A DNA stretch of 64,000 bases, from contig NZ_VNWN01000002.1 in the NCBI RefSeq assembly GCF_012720115.1, positions 930,001-994,000 of the forward strand, written 5' to 3'. The translations under genes were made by a program, and so were the position numbers. Every line of letters begins with the position of its first letter. Within the stretch, counting starts at the first letter, position 1. Shown one piece after another: positions 39,001 through 48,073 of the stretch. The notes under the pieces are model-generated. The model was not told where the DNA came from. It worked only from the letters and a program-made list of their open reading frames with translations, and did no database searches. The stretch is from Sneathiella chinensis. GTDB lineage: Bacteria > Pseudomonadota > Alphaproteobacteria > Sneathiellales > Sneathiellaceae.

Positions 39001-39511
39001 AAATGCCGGCGGCTTCCTCCAGCAGGTGGCGGCGGTCCTTGGGCTTGGCATTGATAAGGGAGCCGACACGGCCCTGACTGACGATGGCGGTGGAATGGGC
39101 CCCGGTTGCAAGATCGGCGAACAGGAGCTGAACATCCCGGGCTCGGGTGACCTTGCCCCCGATCCGGTAGTCCGACCCGGTGTCGCGCCGGATGCGCCGG
39201 GTGATATCCAGTTCCGCCAGATCGTTATAGGCGGGCGGGGCCTCTCTTTTGTGGTTGTCGAGAGACAGGGTCACTTCAGCCATGTTGCGGGGGGGGCGGG
39301 AGGTCGTCCCGGCAAAGATCACATCATCCATGGCACCGCCACGCATGTTCTTTGCCGAGGTCTCGCCCATCACCCAGCGGAGGGCTTCGACCAGATTGGA
39401 TTTACCGCATCCGTTCGGGCCGACAATACCGGTGAGGCCGTCCTTGATCAAAAGTTCCGTCGGTTCCACAAAAGACTTGAAACCGGACAGACGCAATTGT
39501 GTGAATTTCAC
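36047..39511 (-). CDS. smc: Chromosome segregation protein SMC
   Basis: 1154 residues. The Walker A motif GPNGCGKS is at 31-38; the C-terminal head carries the ABC signature LLSGGEQALTAVALLFA and the Walker B CVLDEVDAPLDD. Between them, two long coiled coils (about 165-500 and 660-1000) flank a hinge near 510-640. The hinge includes a proline- and histidine-rich stretch, AFWHPPPSAGHAPAPFPAG, not typical of model SMCs. SMC with ScpA and ScpB compacts the chromosome; those partners are not in the window. It lies 23 bp after the dsbA-like gene. Confidence 0.97.
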   Translation of the reverse strand: MKFTQLRLSGFKSFVEPTELLIKDGLTGIVGPNGCGKSNLVEALRWVMGETSAKNMRGGAMDDVIFAGTTSRPPRNMAEVTLSLDNHKREAPPAYNDLAELDITRRIRRDTGSDYRIGGKVTRARDVQLLFADLATGAHSTAIVSQGRVGSLINAKPKDRRHLLEEAAGISGLHSRRHEAELRLKNAEINLERVDDVTGQLEVQLNSLKRQARQATRYRNISGHIRKAEAMLFFRKYEQAFEAEQTAKKKLEETSFAVAELTKQTAIAETASLKAAEALTPLRNAEASAAAKVQRLTLERENLDAEEERLKKAKKQLEDRKLQISSDMEREKSLEKDAADAAERLAREKTDLTRLAEQEAPKLEALQTSIQEQQSIVRAVQADFDLQTEKLASEKARQNSLLQQLKNLEQAANRLKTRITDLEKEKLVLEHSLETLEKESGLDGEIKQAIAAAEALTARLNSLDTEKQSADTRVREARQSASAAEQAVTAVQTEIKTLQSLLETDEEGNWSPVAESLKVVKGFETALGAALGDDLEAPTDPAAPAFWHPPPSAGHAPAPFPAGIETLDQYVDGNVALDLRLSHVGLVTPEDGPLLAQSLQPGQRLVSKQGDLWRWDGFTRKAGAKTAATVRLEQRNRLLSLEKDRQALETVREQAQDTLRAAENTLQTLIDQEKSFRGDRRQQEQVLSDLRSRQAEHSRTLAAKQSRLTSLQESASALSREYREGQEQFSLLNGELTGLPDIGAEQAALDSLKNSLREKRESLGNIRSDHDRLLRESAIRRDRLASIDQERQGWLQRSENMVQHFGQLEIRFSSTEQELQELADRPAQLAEKRGILMDEIARAEGGRATARDHVAEAESVQQQCDRALRDCQDALGACREERVRHQADVEHAADTLKNLAAQIFDRLECAPERILQVGGIAKDEDIPPIEASERTVERLRKERDGMGPVNLRAEIEAREVDEQLTTLQKEREDLEAAIARLRQGIASLNREGRERLLAAFTQVDAHFQELFKRVFGGGHAHLTLTESDDPLAAGLEIMASPPGKRLQLMSLLSGGEQALTAVALLFAVFLTNPAPICVLDEVDAPLDDVNVERLCNLLDSIREHSDTRFLVVTHHPITMARMDRLYGVTMAERGISQLVSVDLTKAQLMTNEVT

Positions 39512-39534
39512 GGCCCCTCCCTTGTTGCAGTCCC

Positions 39535-40206
39535 TTATAGACCCTGTAGATAGTCGTTCAGGGCGGTGTAATCATCCGGACGCCCGGTGTATAGGTCCCC
39601 GTTGATGAACAGGGTCGGTGTGGCGCTGACCTGATAGTCATTCTGCCCCACCATGCGATCCTTCAGGATGCTTTCACCCAGTTGCGTGTTGGCAAGGGCT
39701 TCTTCGAACTTGGCTTGGGAGATGCCGACCATTTTCCCGATCTTGGTCAGTTCTTCCGTCGGGTTGGAAGCACCGCGCCACTCAGCCTGTTTTTCATAGA
39801 GGATTTTCAGGACGGCAAAGAACCGCATTTCACCGGCGGTATGGGCCAGAATGGCCGCCTGAAGGGCGAAGCGATCCAGCGGAAAATCACGATAGATCAG
39901 AAAAGCCTTGCCGGTATCAATATAGTCCTTGGTCAGGCCGGGCAGGGACTTTTTATGGAATTCGGCGCAGTGCGGACAGGTGAGGGACGCATATTCGACA
40001 ATACCGATGGGGGCGTTGCGGTCCCCAAGAACCATGTCATCTTCCTGAATATCCATCACGCTTGCCTGTGCGATGGAGGGCGTGAGGAGAGAGGCACCGG
40101 CGCCAAGCGCCAGGGTGGTCAGGGCCGTGGAGGCAACAAAATGTCTGCGATTTAGTGTCAATGTGTCGTCTTTCATACTAGATGTTGTGTCAGTATACCT
40201 TTTCAT
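39535..40206 (-). CDS. DsbA family thioredoxin-fold protein with Tat-type signal
   Basis: 223 residues. The active-site motif is CPHC (77-80) in EYASLTCPHCAEFH, and the cis-proline loop is SATPTLFINGD near 195. The N-terminus has a twin-arginine motif (NRRHF, 19-23) and a hydrophobic run ending at SIAQA, so it is probably exported folded. Such proteins oxidise or shuffle disulfides in the periplasm. The ATG at 40206 has GAGGA upstream; ATGs 10 codons later or 6 earlier are alternatives. It lies between dciA and smc, a conserved alphaproteobacterial order. Confidence 0.92.
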   Translation of the reverse strand: MKRYTDTTSSMKDDTLTLNRRHFVASTALTTLALGAGASLLTPSIAQASVMDIQEDDMVLGDRNAPIGIVEYASLTCPHCAEFHKKSLPGLTKDYIDTGKAFLIYRDFPLDRFALQAAILAHTAGEMRFFAVLKILYEKQAEWRGASNPTEELTKIGKMVGISQAKFEEALANTQLGESILKDRMVGQNDYQVSATPTLFINGDLYTGRPDDYTALNDYLQGL

Positions 40207-40263
40207 TCCTGTTTCCTCAAACATTTCAATATCAAGGTTCTTTAATGTATAAAAATCGCAGTT

Positions 40264-40797
40264 TTACGGCTGTTTGGGTGGCGGCTGACGGGTGTTCTTC
40301 TCCGCTTCCTTCTGGTTTTGCGTCCTGAGAAGGGAGGTGCCAAGGGCTTGCAGCCGCTCTCTCAATTCCGGATCGGGGACCCCTGTCAGGACCTCTTCCA
40401 GCCACTGCTTCTGCTCTTCGGTTGGGGGCGGAGGCTCTATTTTCCGCTTTTTCTCAGGGCGCTTGACCGGGGCCTGAATAATCTGGATGCGCCCGACCGC
40501 CCGAAATCCGAAGAAGCTGTTGATTCGTTCAATGATCAGCGGTTCGAAATGCTGGAATTCAGGCGCATGCCCCGGCATGACCCGCACCTTCAACGAGGCG
40601 TCGTTGTTTTTGTGGCGGGTGAAATTGAGGCGTTCCGGGCTTGAAACATTGGCAAGGGTCGGGCCGACAATGGTTTCCCAATTGGACAGGATATCCGCAT
40701 GGGCAAAGCCTCGTTTCACAAGCGTTGCCCGGGTCGAAGCGCCCAGAAAGCGGCCAATCGCCTTCGGACCGGCCTGTTGTCGGAATTTTCTCACCAT
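40264..40797 (-). CDS. DUF721/DciA family protein
   Basis: 177 residues. The DUF721 core is at about 10-110 and includes FAHADILSNWETIVGPTLANVSSPERL. The C-terminal part is a charged, proline-rich tail (EKKRKIEPPPPTEEQKQW, about 113-130) with a predicted disordered end. DciA proteins act as helicase operators that help load DnaB at replication forks. It heads dciA-dsbA-smc and is divergent from mutY, with 94 bp between. Confidence 0.88.
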   Translation of the reverse strand: MVRKFRQQAGPKAIGRFLGASTRATLVKRGFAHADILSNWETIVGPTLANVSSPERLNFTRHKNNDASLKVRVMPGHAPEFQHFEPLIIERINSFFGFRAVGRIQIIQAPVKRPEKKRKIEPPPPTEEQKQWLEEVLTGVPDPELRERLQALGTSLLRTQNQKEAEKNTRQPPPKQP

Positions 40798-40891
40798 TGG
40801 CTGTTGTCTCTGTTACCCCTGTTACTTGCGCCAGACTGCCTTAGCATATAGGTGGTGTTTCGTCCTCTGAGAATGATAGTGTCACAAAATT

Positions 40892-41995
40892 ATGAAAAGT
40901 AACATGAACAGAAAAGACGGATTTTCCCAAGCCATTCTGGACTGGTATGACCGGAACGCCCGCGAATTGCCGTGGCGACGTCTGGGCGGGGCCCATCCCG
41001 AGCCGTATCATGTGTGGCTGAGCGAGATCATGTTGCAACAAACCACCGTCGTGACCGTCAAACCCTATTTCAACCATTTTATCTCCCGGTGGCCACAGGT
41101 CAGTGATCTTGCCGCCGCCGAACTGGACGAGGTCCTGACGGCGTGGGCAGGGCTTGGATATTACGCGCGGGCCCGCAACCTTCACAAATGTGCGGTGGCA
41201 GTTTGTCACAATTATGGCGGGTCTTTTCCGGCGGATGAGGCAGAGCTTCTGTCCCTGCCGGGAATTGGTGACTATACCGCTGCGGCGGTGTCCTCCATCG
41301 CCTTCGGCAAGCGGGCCGTGGTTGTGGATGGCAATATCGAGCGGGTCGTGTCCCGCGTCTACCGGATTGCCGATGCCTTGCCGCAAGCCAAGCCGGTCAT
41401 CAAGGCACATGCGGATGTTCTGACACCGTCGGATCGGGCGGGGGATTATGCGCAGGCCCTGATGGATATCGGGTCCGGGGTTTGTACCCCGCGCAATCCG
41501 AAATGCGAGCTTTGTCCGGTCGCTTCTTTTTGTGACGGGTTTTCAGCGGGGGATGCGGAAACCTTTCCGCAGAAGGCACCAAAGAAAAAGAAACCGACCC
41601 GCAAGGCGCATATTTTCTGGATCGAGAACGGGCGCGGAGAGGTTCTGGTCCGCCGCCGCGAGGAAAGCGGGCTGCTTGGCGGCATGATGGAATTCCCGTC
41701 GACTGCGTGGCAGGAACAGGCCCCGGTCCCCGACGAAGTCGAGGCCCTTTTGACCCAGATAGGTGTGGAGGGAACGTCGAAGCCACCGGTGACAACCGAA
41801 CTGGTCCGGCATACCTTCACCCATTTTCATCTGGAACTGACGCCCCATGTGGTGAAGGCCGGTGAGGCAGGGGGAAGCGGTTCCAATGACGCTTTCTGGC
41901 TCGCTCCCGATGCGTTTTCAACAATCGCCCTGCCGACCCTGATGAAAAAGGTGGTGCAATCCGTTTTCAAGGGGCAGGGCAGTCTTGATCTTTGA
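40892..41995 (+). CDS. mutY: A/G-specific adenine glycosylase
   Basis: 367 residues. It removes adenine mispaired with 8-oxoguanine. The catalytic glutamate is E45 in WLSEIMLQQTTV, the helix-hairpin-helix is LPGIGDYTAAAV, and the catalytic aspartate is in VVDGNIERV. The [4Fe-4S] ligands are C198, C205, C208 and C214, with the exact C-X6-C-X2-C-X5-C spacing. A C-terminal NUDIX-like domain (about 230-360) recognises 8-oxoG. An ATG four codons in is an alternative start. It ends at a terminator shared with ccrM. Confidence 0.97.
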   Translation: MKSNMNRKDGFSQAILDWYDRNARELPWRRLGGAHPEPYHVWLSEIMLQQTTVVTVKPYFNHFISRWPQVSDLAAAELDEVLTAWAGLGYYARARNLHKCAVAVCHNYGGSFPADEAELLSLPGIGDYTAAAVSSIAFGKRAVVVDGNIERVVSRVYRIADALPQAKPVIKAHADVLTPSDRAGDYAQALMDIGSGVCTPRNPKCELCPVASFCDGFSAGDAETFPQKAPKKKKPTRKAHIFWIENGRGEVLVRRREESGLLGGMMEFPSTAWQEQAPVPDEVEALLTQIGVEGTSKPPVTTELVRHTFTHFHLELTPHVVKAGEAGGSGSNDAFWLAPDAFSTIALPTLMKKVVQSVFKGQGSLDL

Positions 41996-42035
41996 CGGGG
42001 AGGCCATTCGGCGGCCTGATTAGGGAAGAAAGCAT

Positions 42036-42076
42036 AAAAAAAACCGCGCTTCCTAATGAGGCGCGGTTTTCTTTTT
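42036..42076. terminator. Bidirectional terminator between mutY and ccrM
   Basis: AAAACCGCGC at 42040-42049 pairs with GCGCGGTTTT at 42061-42070, flanked by an A-run on the left and CTTTTT on the right. Confidence 0.9.
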
Positions 42077-42097
42077 CCCGGTTGTCCGGCTTTTGCG

Positions 42098-43192
<1,095 letters not shown>

Positions 43193-43199
43193 TCACTGG

Positions 43200-43257
43200 T
43201 TAACGTTCCCTCAATAGTGATTCGCCCGATTCGCGCCGTCAATAGGTATGTTGAATC
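43200..43257 (-). promoter_or_regulatory. GANTC cluster and CtrA-like box upstream of ccrM
   Basis: Three GANTC sites lie within 39 bp: 43219-43223, 43228-43232 and 43253-43257, which is 36-74 nt before the ccrM start. A CtrA-like element, TTGA-N7-TTAA on the minus strand (43214-43200), lies between them and the start. In Caulobacter the ccrM promoter region is controlled by both CtrA and GANTC methylation. Confidence 0.5.
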
Positions 43258-43276
43258 AGTACGTTAGAGAACGCTG

Positions 43277-43900
43277 TTAATTTCCAGTCTTATTTTTTGA
43301 CAGAATTTCACGAATTGGGGCAAAACTTCGCCTATGTTGTGGTGTGATTCCAAAAAGACTCAAGCCCTTGCGGTGTTCAGCCGTTCCGTACCCGGAATTA
43401 TTCTGCCATCCATAGTGCGGATATTGCTCCGCCAGCCTGCACATTTTTCTGTCGCGTGTCACTTTTGCAACAATAGACGCCGCTGCAATGGACAGGGAAA
43501 GGCTATCCCCTTTCACAATCAGCCGGGTTGGCAGGCCTAGTTTGGGGTCCCGGTTGCCATCCACCAGAAGGGCATCGGGGCGCACCGGTAACTGTTCCAC
43601 GGCCCGTCGCATGGCAAGGAAAGTCGCCTGCAGGATGTTCAGGTTGTCGATTTCCTCGGGTGAGGCTTCGCCAATGCCGACGCGGGATGTTTCCAGAATG
43701 GCGTTGAAGACCTGTTCCCGTTTGGATTTGGCGATTTTTTTTGAGTCCTGTATCCCGTCAGGGATATTCGCCGGGTCTAGGATCACCGCCGCGGCCACAA
43801 CCGGCCCGGCAAAGGGGCCGCGCCCCACTTCGTCGATGCCGGCGACAAGGCCTGTTTCCTCATTTTCAAGGGAAAGGTCGGGAAGGCTTTTGGAACTCAT
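43277..43900 (-). CDS. rnhB: Ribonuclease HII
   Basis: 207 residues. The active site begins AGIDEVGRGPFAGPV (20-34) with D23 and E24, and continues in LLVDGN and the AASIVAKVTRD helix. The C-terminus has SGYGTAEHRKGLSLFGITPQHRRSF, spread over 43330-43405, the substrate-binding tail. It cuts at single ribonucleotides in DNA. A GTG four codons upstream is an alternative start. It lies between the radical SAM gene and ccrM, all on minus. Confidence 0.95.
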   Translation of the reverse strand: MSSKSLPDLSLENEETGLVAGIDEVGRGPFAGPVVAAAVILDPANIPDGIQDSKKIAKSKREQVFNAILETSRVGIGEASPEEIDNLNILQATFLAMRRAVEQLPVRPDALLVDGNRDPKLGLPTRLIVKGDSLSLSIAAASIVAKVTRDRKMCRLAEQYPHYGWQNNSGYGTAEHRKGLSLFGITPQHRRSFAPIREILSKNKTGN

Positions 43901-43957
43901 TCGAACGGACACCCTGTCATGTTACTTCAGGGGCCGATTATGCCCGCCCGGTTCGCT

Positions 43958-45049
43958 TCAAAAAAGGGAAAGTTGGTTTTCGTCGCGGGCAGGCGGCCTG
44001 AAATGCTGCGTTGGCAGATCATACTTGGATTTGACAAGGCCAGTTTTGCGAAGCGCCAGCGTAAAACGCCGTTCGATCATTTCCGCATAGGGGCCGGTGC
44101 CCCGCATCCGTGTGCCGAAGGTGCTTTCATAATCCTTTCCGCCGCGCATGGAACGAACCAGATTAATGACCTTCGGGGCCCGGTCGGGGAAATTTTCCTC
44201 CAGCCATGCATGGAACAGGTCCGCAACCTCGCCCGGCAATCGCAATAAAAGATAGAGGGCACCGTGAGCCCCCCTTTCTTTTGCTGTGCGAAGAATGGCC
44301 TCGATCTCGTGATCATTGATGGCGGGGACAATGGGCGCCACCTGCACGATCGTGTTGATCCCTGCGCGGGAAAGTTCGGAAATGGCCCGAAGCCGTCTGT
44401 GGGGGGCGCTGGCTCGTGGCTCCATGATGCGGGACAGGCGATTGTCGAGGCTGGTGACCGACAGGCTGACGGATACAAGCCGTTTGCGCCCCAGCGGCGC
44501 AAGAAGGTCAAGATCGCGAAGAACAAGGTCCGATTTGGTAGTGATGGTAAAGGGGTGACGCGCCTTGCCGAGGACCTCAATAATGGAACGGGTGACCCGG
44601 TATTCCTTTTCAAGGGGTTGGTAAGGGTCCGTATTGGTTCCAAGGGCGATGGGCTTACAGATATAACCGGGTTTCGAGATTTCCTTCTTGAGAAGGTCCG
44701 CCGCATCGGGTTTCACGGTCAGGCGACTTTCAAAATCAAGACCCGGTGACAGGTTCAGATAGGCATGGGTTGGCCGTGCATAACAATAGATGCAGCCATG
44801 TTCACACCCCCGGTAGGCATTGACGGATTGGTCGAACGGCAGGTCGGGGGATGAGTTTTTGGAAATGACGGTCTTGGGATGCTCGATGCTTACCGTTGTG
44901 CGGCAGGGAGGGGGCGGACCCTCTGCCGGATCCCATCCGTCCGAGACAAGGGATCGCTCATTGGGTTCAAAGCGGCCGGTCGGGTTCACCGTTGCGCCGC
45001 GGCCCCGTCTGGCATCCTCAGGAATGGGAATGGCATCTGTTGTCATCAT
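43958..45049 (-). CDS. PA0069-type radical SAM protein
   Basis: 363 residues. The cluster cysteines are C82, C86 and C89 in RGCEHGCIYCYARP (80-93). The following THAYLNLSPGLDFESRLTVK and the C-terminal GTGPYAEMIERRF are typical of this subgroup, whose reaction is not established; it is related to spore photoproduct lyase. Two adjacent ATGs (45049 and 45046) are the likely starts. The frame stays open about 48 codons upstream through a hexanucleotide repeat, where it would encode a Ser-Pro repeat, but that extension is unlikely to be translated. rnhB follows after 57 bp. Confidence 0.9.
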   Translation of the reverse strand: MMTTDAIPIPEDARRGRGATVNPTGRFEPNERSLVSDGWDPAEGPPPPCRTTVSIEHPKTVISKNSSPDLPFDQSVNAYRGCEHGCIYCYARPTHAYLNLSPGLDFESRLTVKPDAADLLKKEISKPGYICKPIALGTNTDPYQPLEKEYRVTRSIIEVLGKARHPFTITTKSDLVLRDLDLLAPLGRKRLVSVSLSVTSLDNRLSRIMEPRASAPHRRLRAISELSRAGINTIVQVAPIVPAINDHEIEAILRTAKERGAHGALYLLLRLPGEVADLFHAWLEENFPDRAPKVINLVRSMRGGKDYESTFGTRMRGTGPYAEMIERRFTLALRKTGLVKSKYDLPTQHFRPPARDENQLSLF

Positions 45050-45128
45050 GTCAAAAATATAATGCAACAAAAAGAACGAAACAAGAACAAAAAGGGTGGG
45101 GCGGGGCGACTGGCAGGAGGGGATGAAT

Positions 45129-45168
45129 GGAGAGGGAGAGGGAGAGGGAGAGGGAGAGGGAGAGGGAG
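45129..45168 (+). repeat. Hexanucleotide tandem repeat (GGAGAG), G-quadruplex-type
   Basis: Six perfect GGAGAG units run from 45129 to 45164, followed by GGAG. The plus strand shows a series of GGG runs separated by AGA, which fits the canonical G3-N3 quadruplex pattern; the tract is purely purine on one strand. It lies between the PilZ gene and the radical SAM gene, about 80 bp before the latter's start. Confidence 0.95.
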
Positions 45169-45204
45169 TGAGTAGGGAAAGCGGGGCAGGCAAAAGCCTG
45201 CAGG

Positions 45205-45573
45205 TTAATCGCTGTCGTGCCCGGCCAGAAGGGCCAGACGGTGCATGCTGGCATTTTCAAGGAACTTGAACGCGGCTTCGTCCATTTTGTTGAAGGCGAA
45301 GGCGACCTGGTTTTTGCCAAGGACAATCCGTGTCACGGTCGCCTTGCAATTAACCGCGACCTTTGCATCGGGGGAATAGGAAAGTTCGCTGATGGTCACG
45401 GTGTCGCCAACCGGGGGGCGGCCGGGGAAATCATCAATGCGGAACCCGCCAAGGCTCCAGTCGTAGGTTTCAAATCGATGGGTGTCGAGAACCAGCGAAA
45501 GGCGCGGTATCTGAAACCGTTGATCCTTTCGGCTGTGGGCCCTGTATTTTCCAACAGTGAAAAATCTCGACAT
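45205..45573 (-). CDS. PilZ domain protein (predicted c-di-GMP binding)
   Basis: 122 residues, essentially one PilZ domain. Both c-di-GMP motifs are present: RKDQR (15-19, the RxxxR motif) and DWSLGG (38-43, the D/N-x-S-x-x-G motif). There is no output domain, so it probably acts by binding a partner, for example at the flagellar motor. The ATG at 45573 is preferred; a TTG 12 codons upstream is possible. The next gene on the same strand is the radical SAM gene, beyond the hexanucleotide repeat. Confidence 0.87.
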   Translation of the reverse strand: MSRFFTVGKYRAHSRKDQRFQIPRLSLVLDTHRFETYDWSLGGFRIDDFPGRPPVGDTVTISELSYSPDAKVAVNCKATVTRIVLGKNQVAFAFNKMDEAAFKFLENASMHRLALLAGHDSD

Positions 45574-45662
45574 GAAGGGGGTGCGCTTCCTTTTTCTGAT
45601 TACCCCCAACTATCCGGTTAAAAAATTAACAAAGTGTATTCAACCTTTATGATTTATGAAAA

Positions 45663-46211
45663 TCAGCTCTTTGTCCGTTTCTGGTGTTCTTGCAACCGGT
45701 CAAACAATTCAACGAAATTGCAGGGCATGAAGCGATAGTCAAGCTGGTGGATCAGGATATCATCCCAGGCATCCTTGACCGCCCCGGTGGAGCCGGGCAG
45801 GGCGAACAGGTAGGTGCCGCCAGCCACCCCGGCCGTTGCGCGGGACTGAATGGTGGATGTGCCAATCTTCTGATAGCTGAGCATGCGGAACAATTCGCCA
45901 AAGCCGGGAATGTCCTTTTCATAGAGGGCGGAAAAGGCTTCGGGGGTGACGTCCCGCCCCGTCACGCCGGTCCCGCCTGTTGAAATGATCACGTCCACAT
46001 CAGGGGCAGCGATCCAGCCTTTCAGGATGTCCTGAATATCCCCGACTTCGTCCCGGACGATTTTCCGGTCGGCGACCGTGTGGCCAGCGGCCTCGATCCG
46101 GTCCACCAGTGTCCGCCCGGATTTGTCCTCTGCAAGGCCACGGGTGTCCGAGACGGTCAGGACCGCAATCCTGACAGCAATAAAGGGTCTGCTTTCATCA
46201 ATTCCAGGCAC
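45663..46211 (-). CDS. moaB: Molybdenum cofactor biosynthesis protein MoaB
   Basis: 182 residues. The MoCF-binding core includes [11 protein letters not shown] (15-25), the [17 protein letters not shown] loop (76-92) that binds molybdopterin, and the [23 protein letters not shown] region. It adenylylates molybdopterin before metal insertion. Translation starts at GTG (46211) with GGAAAGG upstream. Its start overlaps the end of the lytic transglycosylase gene by 14 nt, so the two are probably coupled despite no obvious shared role. Confidence 0.93.
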   Translation of the reverse strand: MPGIDESRPFIAVRIAVLTVSDTRGLAEDKSGRTLVDRIEAAGHTVADRKIVRDEVGDIQDILKGWIAAPDVDVIISTGGTGVTGRDVTPEAFSALYEKDIPGFGELFRMLSYQKIGTSTIQSRATAGVAGGTYLFALPGSTGAVKDAWDDILIHQLDYRFMPCNFVELFDRLQEHQKRTKS

Positions 46212-48015
46212 GGTCAGCCACCTTTCCAAGTTTGTTGTCTTGCGGACGATACAGTGGCCACTTGCCTTCGGCAATATCATCAAGGCCGGGCAGGTCCTGT
46301 CCCAAACGATGCCGGTAGATCCAGAAGTTTGTCAGGACCCGTTTCAGGAAGGCGCGTGTCTCGCGGCTGTGCATGGCTTCCACAAAGAACAAGGGATCGT
46401 CCGAGGATTGCGCCCGTTTCTTCCATTTGATCAGGTTTCCGGGCCCCCCGTTATAGGCGATGGTCAGGTGAAACAGGTTCTGCCCCACATCGTCATAATT
46501 CATCAGGTAGGACAGGTATTTCTGCCCCAGTTCCAGATTATAATCGGGATTGAACAGTTTTCGGTTCGACCTTTTCTTCAGGGACGGGTCCTTGGCAAGA
46601 TAGCTGGCTGTTGCCGGCATGATCTGCATCAGCCCCTTTGCCCCGGCCGGGCTTTCAGCGCGGGGGTAAAACCCGGATTCCTGCCTCATGAACGCATAGA
46701 TAAGCGCCCGGTCCAGTTTGTATCCATTCAGCGGCTTCCATTGCGGCAGCGGGTAAATGGCAGAATCCCATGTGGTGTCCCGATGTTCCCAAAGATACAG
46801 CCCCATGCGCATGGCGACCGACGGGGTTCCGATCCGTTCGGACAGGGCGATGAGAAGCGGGGCCTGATCCGGTTTGATCCGGCTGAAGGTGGAGCGGATT
46901 TCCTGTTCGGCCAGATAGAACTGACCGGCTTCACTAAGGGCAATGGCGCGCCGGACGGACGGGGTTTTTAAAAGCCACTGGCGTTTATTTTCGCTGATGA
47001 CCGGCAGGTCCCAACTGAAGGGCTTCTTGACCCCAAGCTGGCGAAGAGCCAACAGGCCATAGAAGGTCCGCGGGTAACTGGCCGCCCGTTTCAGATAGTC
47101 AACGGACTTGGTCGGTTGGCCCAGCTTCAGGTAAGTGCGGGAGGCCCACCAGTTTGCCCGGCTGGCGGTCCAGCCGGAAATTCTGGACGCCTTGCCAAGC
47201 CGCGCGAAATGCTTGGCGGCTTTTTCAAGATGTCCCTGCCGCCACGAGGCAAGGCCCACCGTCCAGTCGGCAAGCGGGACATATTTCCGTGACCGGGCAA
47301 GGGCAGCATCGGCAAATTCAACGGCCAAATCATCCTTTTGATACAGGAAATAGCTGTGGGCGATCTTGGCGCGAATACGGTCATATTCAACAGGGTCCAG
47401 CAGGGTCTTGATCTTGTCCTTGGCGATATACTCGGCGGCGGGGGTCGGTTGCCCGCGATAGAGGTAGCGGCGCACGACCCGTTCCGCATGGTTCACCTCG
47501 TTCACCGTGGTCGCGGACCGTTTGCGCTTGCTTTTATAGGGGCGGGACAGATGGAACGGCTGTCCCGGTCCGGTCCCCCCAAGATAGCCACCGTTCTCGG
47601 GCCGCGGGGTTGGTTTCCAGTCGGACCGGTGGCGGGTGATGGCAAGGCGGTACAAATCATCCGCGCCCGGATGGTCGGCATAATCCTTCATCCACATATG
47701 CAGTTCCGGATAGGTGGATGTATAGAGGGTGGGGTGCATGTAGCGTTGGTATTGTACATGCCCGAGAAGAATACGGTTTTCCAGTTTGCCGATCAGTTCA
47801 TTGGCAGCCCGCCAGTTTCCGTCCTCCTGCTGGCGAAAAATCTGCTGATACAGGGCGGCGTCCCTGTCGCTCAGGATTTGTGGCAGGTCGTTGGCGTGAC
47901 TGGTTCCGGGCAGCGAGAAAACCGCCAACGCCAAAAGCATCAGGGCCATCACAGGACGGTGCAGTCGAGAGGGGCGGGGGAGGCGATTGAACATACGGGA
48001 AATCCGTGACGGCAT
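46198..48015 (-). CDS. Soluble lytic murein transglycosylase (Slt70-like)
   Basis: About 605 residues: signal peptide (about 1-40 from this start), a long superhelical alpha domain, then a C-terminal lysozyme-like SLT domain. The catalytic glutamate is E446 in FMRQESGFYP, followed by PAGAKGLMQIMPATA and the AYNGGPGN motif. It cleaves peptidoglycan to 1,6-anhydromuropeptides in the periplasm. An ATG seven codons later (47994), with a better ribosome site, is an equally good start. It lies 58 bp after the uracil-DNA glycosylase gene. Confidence 0.93.
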   Translation of the reverse strand: MPSRISRMFNRLPRPSRLHRPVMALMLLALAVFSLPGTSHANDLPQILSDRDAALYQQIFRQQEDGNWRAANELIGKLENRILLGHVQYQRYMHPTLYTSTYPELHMWMKDYADHPGADDLYRLAITRHRSDWKPTPRPENGGYLGGTGPGQPFHLSRPYKSKRKRSATTVNEVNHAERVVRRYLYRGQPTPAAEYIAKDKIKTLLDPVEYDRIRAKIAHSYFLYQKDDLAVEFADAALARSRKYVPLADWTVGLASWRQGHLEKAAKHFARLGKASRISGWTASRANWWASRTYLKLGQPTKSVDYLKRAASYPRTFYGLLALRQLGVKKPFSWDLPVISENKRQWLLKTPSVRRAIALSEAGQFYLAEQEIRSTFSRIKPDQAPLLIALSERIGTPSVAMRMGLYLWEHRDTTWDSAIYPLPQWKPLNGYKLDRALIYAFMRQESGFYPRAESPAGAKGLMQIMPATASYLAKDPSLKKRSNRKLFNPDYNLELGQKYLSYLMNYDDVGQNLFHLTIAYNGGPGNLIKWKKRAQSSDDPLFFVEAMHSRETRAFLKRVLTNFWIYRHRLGQDLPGLDDIAEGKWPLYRPQDNKLGKVADRAWN

Positions 48016-48073
48016 GCTGATACTGTTCGCTTTCTGTTTTTCCGGGGTTCGGCGGGCGGGTTTCAAGTCCCGG

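Noticed and set aside
45129-45168. Hexamer array as a CRISPR array
   Set aside because: Contiguous identical units without spacers and no cas genes; it is a simple tandem repeat.
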